Source of the DNA: Axinella damicornis
Lineage: Eukaryota; Porifera; Demospongiae; Axinellida; Axinellidae
Assembly: GCA_963931865.1 (NCBI GenBank)
Contig: OZ007506.1
Coordinates: 6,227,476-6,291,475, forward strand
Direction of reading: 5' to 3'
DNA: 64,000 nucleotides
Notes under the pieces: generated by a model
What the model saw: only the letters and a program-made list of their open reading frames with translations
Told to the model about the DNA's origin: nothing
The model's database searches: none
Shown here: positions 60,101 to 64,000 of the stretch, one piece after another
Numbering within the stretch: the first letter of the stretch is position 1
Layout of the letters: the number at the start of each line of letters is the position of its first letter
Made by a program: the position numbers and the translations under genes

Positions 60101-60698
60101 TATTTGGAAATTATCTCTGATTGCTTCCCAGAGCCCGACCATTTTGTTGCTCAATGATTTCCCAGAGACACCAAGCCTATGTGTAGCTCCACAATGACAT
60201 CCTGGAACGAGACACCAAGCCTATAGCTCCCAATGACATCCTGGAACGAGACACCAAGCCTATAGCTCCCAATGACATCCTGGAACGGGACACCATGCCT
60301 ATAGCTCCCAATGACATCCTGGAACGAGACACCATGCCTATAGCTCCCAATGACATCCTGGAACACTGCCAGGCTCCACTACCACAACAGCTGTATTGCT
60401 AAGAATTCAAATTTAATACTCAGAAAATACTGATACACAGGATGACAGGTTTGCAATTGGATCACTCTCTAAAGGCACCTGCACATAGCAATCACCTCAC
60501 AAGGACATGTCACTTGAACATCCATTCATGTCTGTTGTTCACCTGAAATGCAGACACTTCAAAATTCCATAGAGTGGACAGCCCCAAATTCACCTCACAT
60601 CAAAATGCGGAAGTACAAGATTACCCTGCCCCATGTTCCTCCCCCAACACACCCACACACACACACACACATGCACACGCACACGCACGCACACATGT

Positions 60699-60736
<38 letters not shown>

Positions 60737-61596
60737 ACACACACACACACACAATGCACTCATCCCCCCCACACAGAAGGAACACTATCTTGGTCTGACC
60801 CTCGGCAATGACAACTGGTGGAGAAGAAACGGCATTGGCTGCCCTGACACCAGCGTGGAGGAGGCGGGGAGTGGAGGGAGGAGAAGGATGGAAGAGGAGT
60901 GTTTAGTTTCCTATGCTGTAAGTTGGCTTTGTTCTGATCCAGGCTCCCCCCTCCCATGTGATTCACTGATACATTCCAATGCCAGGCTTCCTTCTACTTG
61001 ACAATAATTCCAAGGCTCTCCTCAGTATATTATGACACACACACCACAAAAGAAAAAGGTGATTTCGCATTGTAAGCATTAACTAGGGAGGAAGTCCCCC
61101 CAATAGATGAACGGCTTGTATACACACCAAGTGACAGCAACTGGGCTAGTAGTCATTATTGGAAAGTTTAGGCCCTGCAATCTGCATGTGTTTCAAAATA
61201 CTTTGTAAGCAAGTTCACTGTAAATACTTTTTCTCGCCATGCACACAACATGCACACTATGTTATCTGCAGGTCACAGAAACTATTCATGCCGCTATATA
61301 CATGGCACTTGCAGTAAGTCAACCCTTAGACTGTTATCTTAGCTGAGATTAATATTGTGTTACAGCTCTATGCACCTGCAAATGCAGGTGGAACCTATAA
61401 ATCTCTCTAACTATCAGATATCAAGAGTGTATTATCTTGATCACCATAATTAGGATTGTAATTCCCTGTGTAGTGTTCCTTTTCAGGGGCGGCGGCACAT
61501 ATTTACAATTGGGGGGGGGGGGGGGGGGGCAAGTCATCTAGGAACTGCTACCTTTTATTACATTTAGAAGATAAGATCGAAAAAAGAAATTTTTTT

Positions 61597-61630
<34 letters not shown>

Positions 61631-62074
61631 CTTGCCCCCCTGTGCCGCTGCCCCTGCTTTTCCAAATCTAAAGTAACCCTGTTCTATACAAGTGTCAAAA
61701 TTCTCATGTAACAATACAAGCATCCTATGCAGAACACGAGCTACACTCACATTAATAGTCGACAAAAGAACAGACACACATAAGAGATTGGAAGAGTCTA
61801 GCCATTAATGTGTTGCCTTATGACTTCAATCATGCGTGTGATTGCTTTGGTGCAGGTGGTGACACTGGTGCTCTCAGTAGCACTGCTCTTTCCGGAGAGA
61901 AAAGCAGTTGTTTTCTACCCTGATGATGATGATGAAAGCTGTAAGTTTGCATGTGACATTCTCCAATCCACTGCATGCATCCTCATTCCCAGGTCATGGC
62001 AGTATGAACTGCCTCTCTACATGTTGAAAGAAAAGCAGCTACAGTTATTAGGGCAAGAGCTAGCCTCGTTCTGA
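54171..62074 (+). CDS. Na,K-ATPase-interacting tetraspan protein (NKAIN family)
   Basis: Exons: 54171-54239, 55046-55183, 59048-59128, 60777-60917, 61272-61313, 61856 onward; all known junctions are phase 0. Matches to [23 protein letters not shown], then [39 protein letters not shown] and a late helix [14 protein letters not shown] followed by DDDDES in the place of the family's EEED. Four hydrophobic segments are present. The family binds the Na,K-ATPase beta subunit at the plasma membrane. The 3' end is uncertain: a strong donor at 61941 (gtaagt) suggests a further exon (possibly 62266-62444), otherwise the frame stops at 62072-62074. I cannot say which vertebrate NKAIN is closest. Confidence 0.8.
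55184..59047 (+). other. NKAIN intron 2, no gene seen
   Basis: 3.9 kb without supported exons. It holds a C run at about 56558-56574, a gata microsatellite at about 57533-57549 and a one-sided MITE fragment near 57358-57392 (ctggggttggtttgggtctgg). Confidence 0.5.
59155..59458. repeat. Minisatellite, 48-bp unit
   Basis: Six copies of a unit with gtgtgcatatgtggacagg and gtgtggtggaggggtgga, starting 27 bp after the donor of NKAIN exon 3. The unit length is a multiple of three, which opens frames on both strands. Confidence 0.9.
59576..60007. mobile_element. About 430-bp foldback MITE, TAGCCTTG ends
   Basis: Long imperfect arms: ccgtatttcatactggaag and tctggtcacgtgcgatg near the ends, tagacacacgg further in. 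The flanks gggctaagt and gggctaatt match at 8 of 9 bases. It is the largest member seen of the TAGCCTCG family. Confidence 0.7.
60155..60365. repeat. Minisatellite, 39-bp unit
   Basis: About five copies of gacatcctggaacgagacac + caagcctatagctcccaat. The unit length is a multiple of three. Confidence 0.85.
60653..60752. repeat. (CA)n microsatellite
   Basis: 100 bp of CA with a few CG, TG and TA changes, ending about 25 bp before the acceptor of NKAIN exon 4 and continuous with its pyrimidine tract. Confidence 0.9.
61484..61656. mobile_element. Short inverted-repeat element with CAGGGGCGGC ends and G runs
   Basis: CAGGGGCGGCGGCACA at the left pairs with tgtgccgctgcccctg at the right. CAGGGG-type ends are typical of hAT MITEs, but the flanks give no clean 8-bp duplication. 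Much of the interior is G homopolymer. Confidence 0.45.
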
Positions 62075-62093
62075 GGGCCTGGGAACAAGGCTA
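62061..62093. mobile_element. 33-bp minimal hairpin MITE with exact 9-bp target duplication
   Basis: TAGCCTCGTT and AACAAGGCTA ends with only about 13 bases between. ggcaagagc flanks both sides (62052-62060, 62094-62102). Confidence 0.8.
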
Positions 62094-63620
62094 GGCAAGA
62101 GCACGCGTTGAAGTACTGTACATTGCTTTCTTTCTAGCAGCGGTCTCATAACTGAGACATTTGTTCATTGTTGATCTTTTCAAGCAGCTAAATGGTGGAG
62201 ACTCTTCTTGGCTGTAGAAAGGCTCAGCTCAGTATTGAGTCAGCTGTTTCTGTCCTTTTTTGTAGATTGTCGTGAGGGTCTCACTTGCTATCCTGGCGGC
62301 CATCCTCAGTCTGTTAACTACTCTGTAGGCATCACTGTTTGTGGCTTGCTTCTGGCTGCATCTGGCAGACCTCTAGATCTGCTCCTCGGCTTCACAAACT
62401 CGCAAGTCTGGCCGATTCTGACATCCTTCGTACATGCAATGTGATACGCATGTAAACCCACGACCAGACAAACCAACAGAGAACACGAAGGAACCAACCA
62501 GCTGTGCGGTTCATACGTGGCCGGCTGGTAAAAATTGATTGTGTTCTCACTTAGCGGTATGTACATTCAACACTGGTGCTAGCAGTCTAGCCGACAGCCC
62601 CTCTCCGCCTGGCAGTCATGTGCGCACGCAGCAGAGCTACGCACGGAAGGCGGAGAGGGTCTAGCAAACATTGCACTAGGTCATGTTTCTCTGGAATGCC
62701 AGTTACATGTACCTGTGAACTGCTGAAGTTCCAGCTACAGTTGAGGAGTTCTGCACCCTTGAAGGCATCCATGTTGGAGAAACGATTGATATCAAATGCC
62801 TCAGAACTTTTGGTCTTTCAATGGAATGAAGTTGCTCACACTCTTGTGGGCGGGCCACTTGCCAAACCAGCTACCTAAATTAATCTGGCGTGAATGTGTT
62901 ACTATTGTGTGGTCGCATGCAATTTAAGACAAGTGAGGGCAGCGCTGGAAATTCTGCTCCCAGCTCTGTTTACTTGTGGGGTTTAAAGATTTTGTGGCAT
63001 TCAAAACAGAGCGTTCCTCAGGGTATAGAACACTGTGTGAACTATTTGTGTCCATATGCTCCTGTGGGATGTACCAGACAGGGTGCAATACAGGGTTCAT
63101 TATGACATGCAGTGTGGATTACTAATTCCTAGCTGTTCCTGTGGACCACTAAACAACAGCTGGGATGGTATTGGGTGGGAAAGTGTGAAGCGCTGATCAC
63201 AGTGCACTTTGGTGCACNNNNNNNNNNNNNNNNNNNNNNNNNNNNNNNNNNNNNNNNNNNNNNNNNNNNNNNNNNNNNNNNNNNNNNNNNNNNNNNNNNN
63301 NNNNNNNNNNNNNNNNNNNNNNNNNNNNNNNNNNNNNNNNNNNNNNNNNNNNNNNNNNNNNNNNNNNNNNNNNNNNNNNNNNNNNNNNNNNNNNNNNNNN
63401 NNNNNNNNNNNNNNNNNGACGGAGCCTGAGTTGAGCACTAGAGAGAGAATCTCACTCTACCAGTGCACCACCAACCACTCCCAACCTTGCATGCATATAG
63501 TTCAGGGAAGTGTTCCAAGTACATGTCTTAGTAACCCTGATACTTCCCCCTAAAGAATGGGACATGTGTCCTATTCTTAATGTTGTCGGTATTGATGGTT
63601 CTGGACTCATATTTGTGCAG
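62075..63620. other. NKAIN-HMGCL interval, includes assembly gap
   Basis: It contains the possible final NKAIN exon (62266-62444), an inverted repeat with ccctctccgcct / ggcggagagggtctag arms (about 62588-62665) and the gap. The first HMGCL exon (mitochondrial target peptide) could lie here or in the gap; I did not recognise it. Confidence 0.4.
63218..63417. other. Assembly gap, 200 N
   Basis: A run of 200 unknown bases; the round length suggests a placeholder rather than a measured distance. Confidence 0.98.
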
Positions 63621-64000
63621 CTGTGCACACTGTCTGAAGGAGGACAGCTGCCCAGGAGGGTGAAGATTGTGGAGGTGGGACCACGAGATGGCCTGCAGAA
63701 TGAGAAGGTGGGGCTTGTCACAAGATGAGACTAGCCTCATGAGCCAATAGTTGGCTATGAACCAGACCAATGCTGCCGACCATTGGATTAGTCTCTGTGT
63801 TCCCTAACCCAATGGAAGGCTAGCTTGGCCTTGTTTGTGCACTAGCCTCACTCCCATGCACTCGCGCCTTGGAACAAGGCTTTAAGGGGTGGAAATTTAC
63901 AAATGCAGCCTGGTTGAGGCTAGACTAAACTGGTAGCAGTTGAACTCTTGTTGTGCTCAATCCCTCGGTTTCTCAGACCACTGTTCCTACTGATGTGAAG
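63621..64000 (+). CDS. HMGCL: Hydroxymethylglutaryl-CoA lyase, two N-terminal exons (partial)
   Basis: Exon 63621-63707 follows a tgtgcag acceptor and encodes [20 protein letters not shown] plus Lys, the start of the HMG-CoA lyase TIM barrel, with the conserved metal- and substrate-region Arg-Asp. The next exon starts at 63977 (after tttctcag) with TTVPTDVK, in phase, and runs off the window. The enzyme cleaves HMG-CoA to acetyl-CoA and acetoacetate in leucine breakdown and ketone body formation, normally in mitochondria. The acceptor at 63621 could instead be at about 63649. The upstream exon is not seen. Confidence 0.85.

Noticed and set aside
61590..61630. G-quadruplex regulatory element
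   Set aside because: A long G homopolymer inside a short repeat; such runs are often assembly-unreliable and nothing links it to regulation.

Overview
The window is metazoan genomic DNA: multi-exon genes with GT-AG introns, a dense load of short palindromic transposons, minisatellites and microsatellites, and one 200-base assembly gap. I infer an early-branching marine invertebrate, most likely a sponge; this rests on general gene and repeat style and no species marker was found.

Layout. The left part (1-27.2 kb) holds a tandem family of type I membrane proteins: the last exon of copy A (601-752), complete copy B (2611-9256, 8 exons, 529 aa) and complete copy C (21457-27197, 11 exons, 837 aa). 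B and C share a signal peptide, one six-bladed LDL-receptor class B (YWTD) propeller, a Ser/Thr/Pro-rich stalk and one transmembrane segment. Exon phases are identical; stalks and cytoplasmic tails differ. Between B and C lie a nearly intact Ngaro-like tyrosine-recombinase retrotransposon (10834-16100, minus strand) and the 5' exon of a GT92 glycosyltransferase gene (16104-17268, minus). The retroelement entered that gene's intron exactly at the 5' splice site.

The middle part holds a 1.2-kb foldback element with TTAA flanks (27861-29066), PDCL3 (29300-32929, minus, 5 exons), an intronless RNF217-like RBR ubiquitin ligase (34806-36149, plus) and SNRNP48, the U11/U12-48K minor-spliceosome protein (36553-53970, minus, 13 exons in my model). 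SNRNP48 appears to carry about 238 extra residues between its N-terminal and C-terminal conserved blocks, and its first intron has a GC donor. PDCL3 and RNF217 are head to head; RNF217 and SNRNP48 are tail to tail.

The right part holds NKAIN (54171 to about 62 kb, plus), head to head with SNRNP48 and only 200 bp away, and the start of HMGCL (63621 to the window end, plus).

Mobile DNA: a family of hairpin elements with TAGYCTCG...CGAGRCTA ends, 33 to about 430 bp long, several with exact 9-bp target duplications; a 56-bp perfect palindrome with 8-bp flanking repeats; TA-flanked MITEs; a broken hAT transposase; and a Crypton/ZMYM-type relic. The host genes are not an operon or pathway cluster; only the propeller family is functionally coherent.
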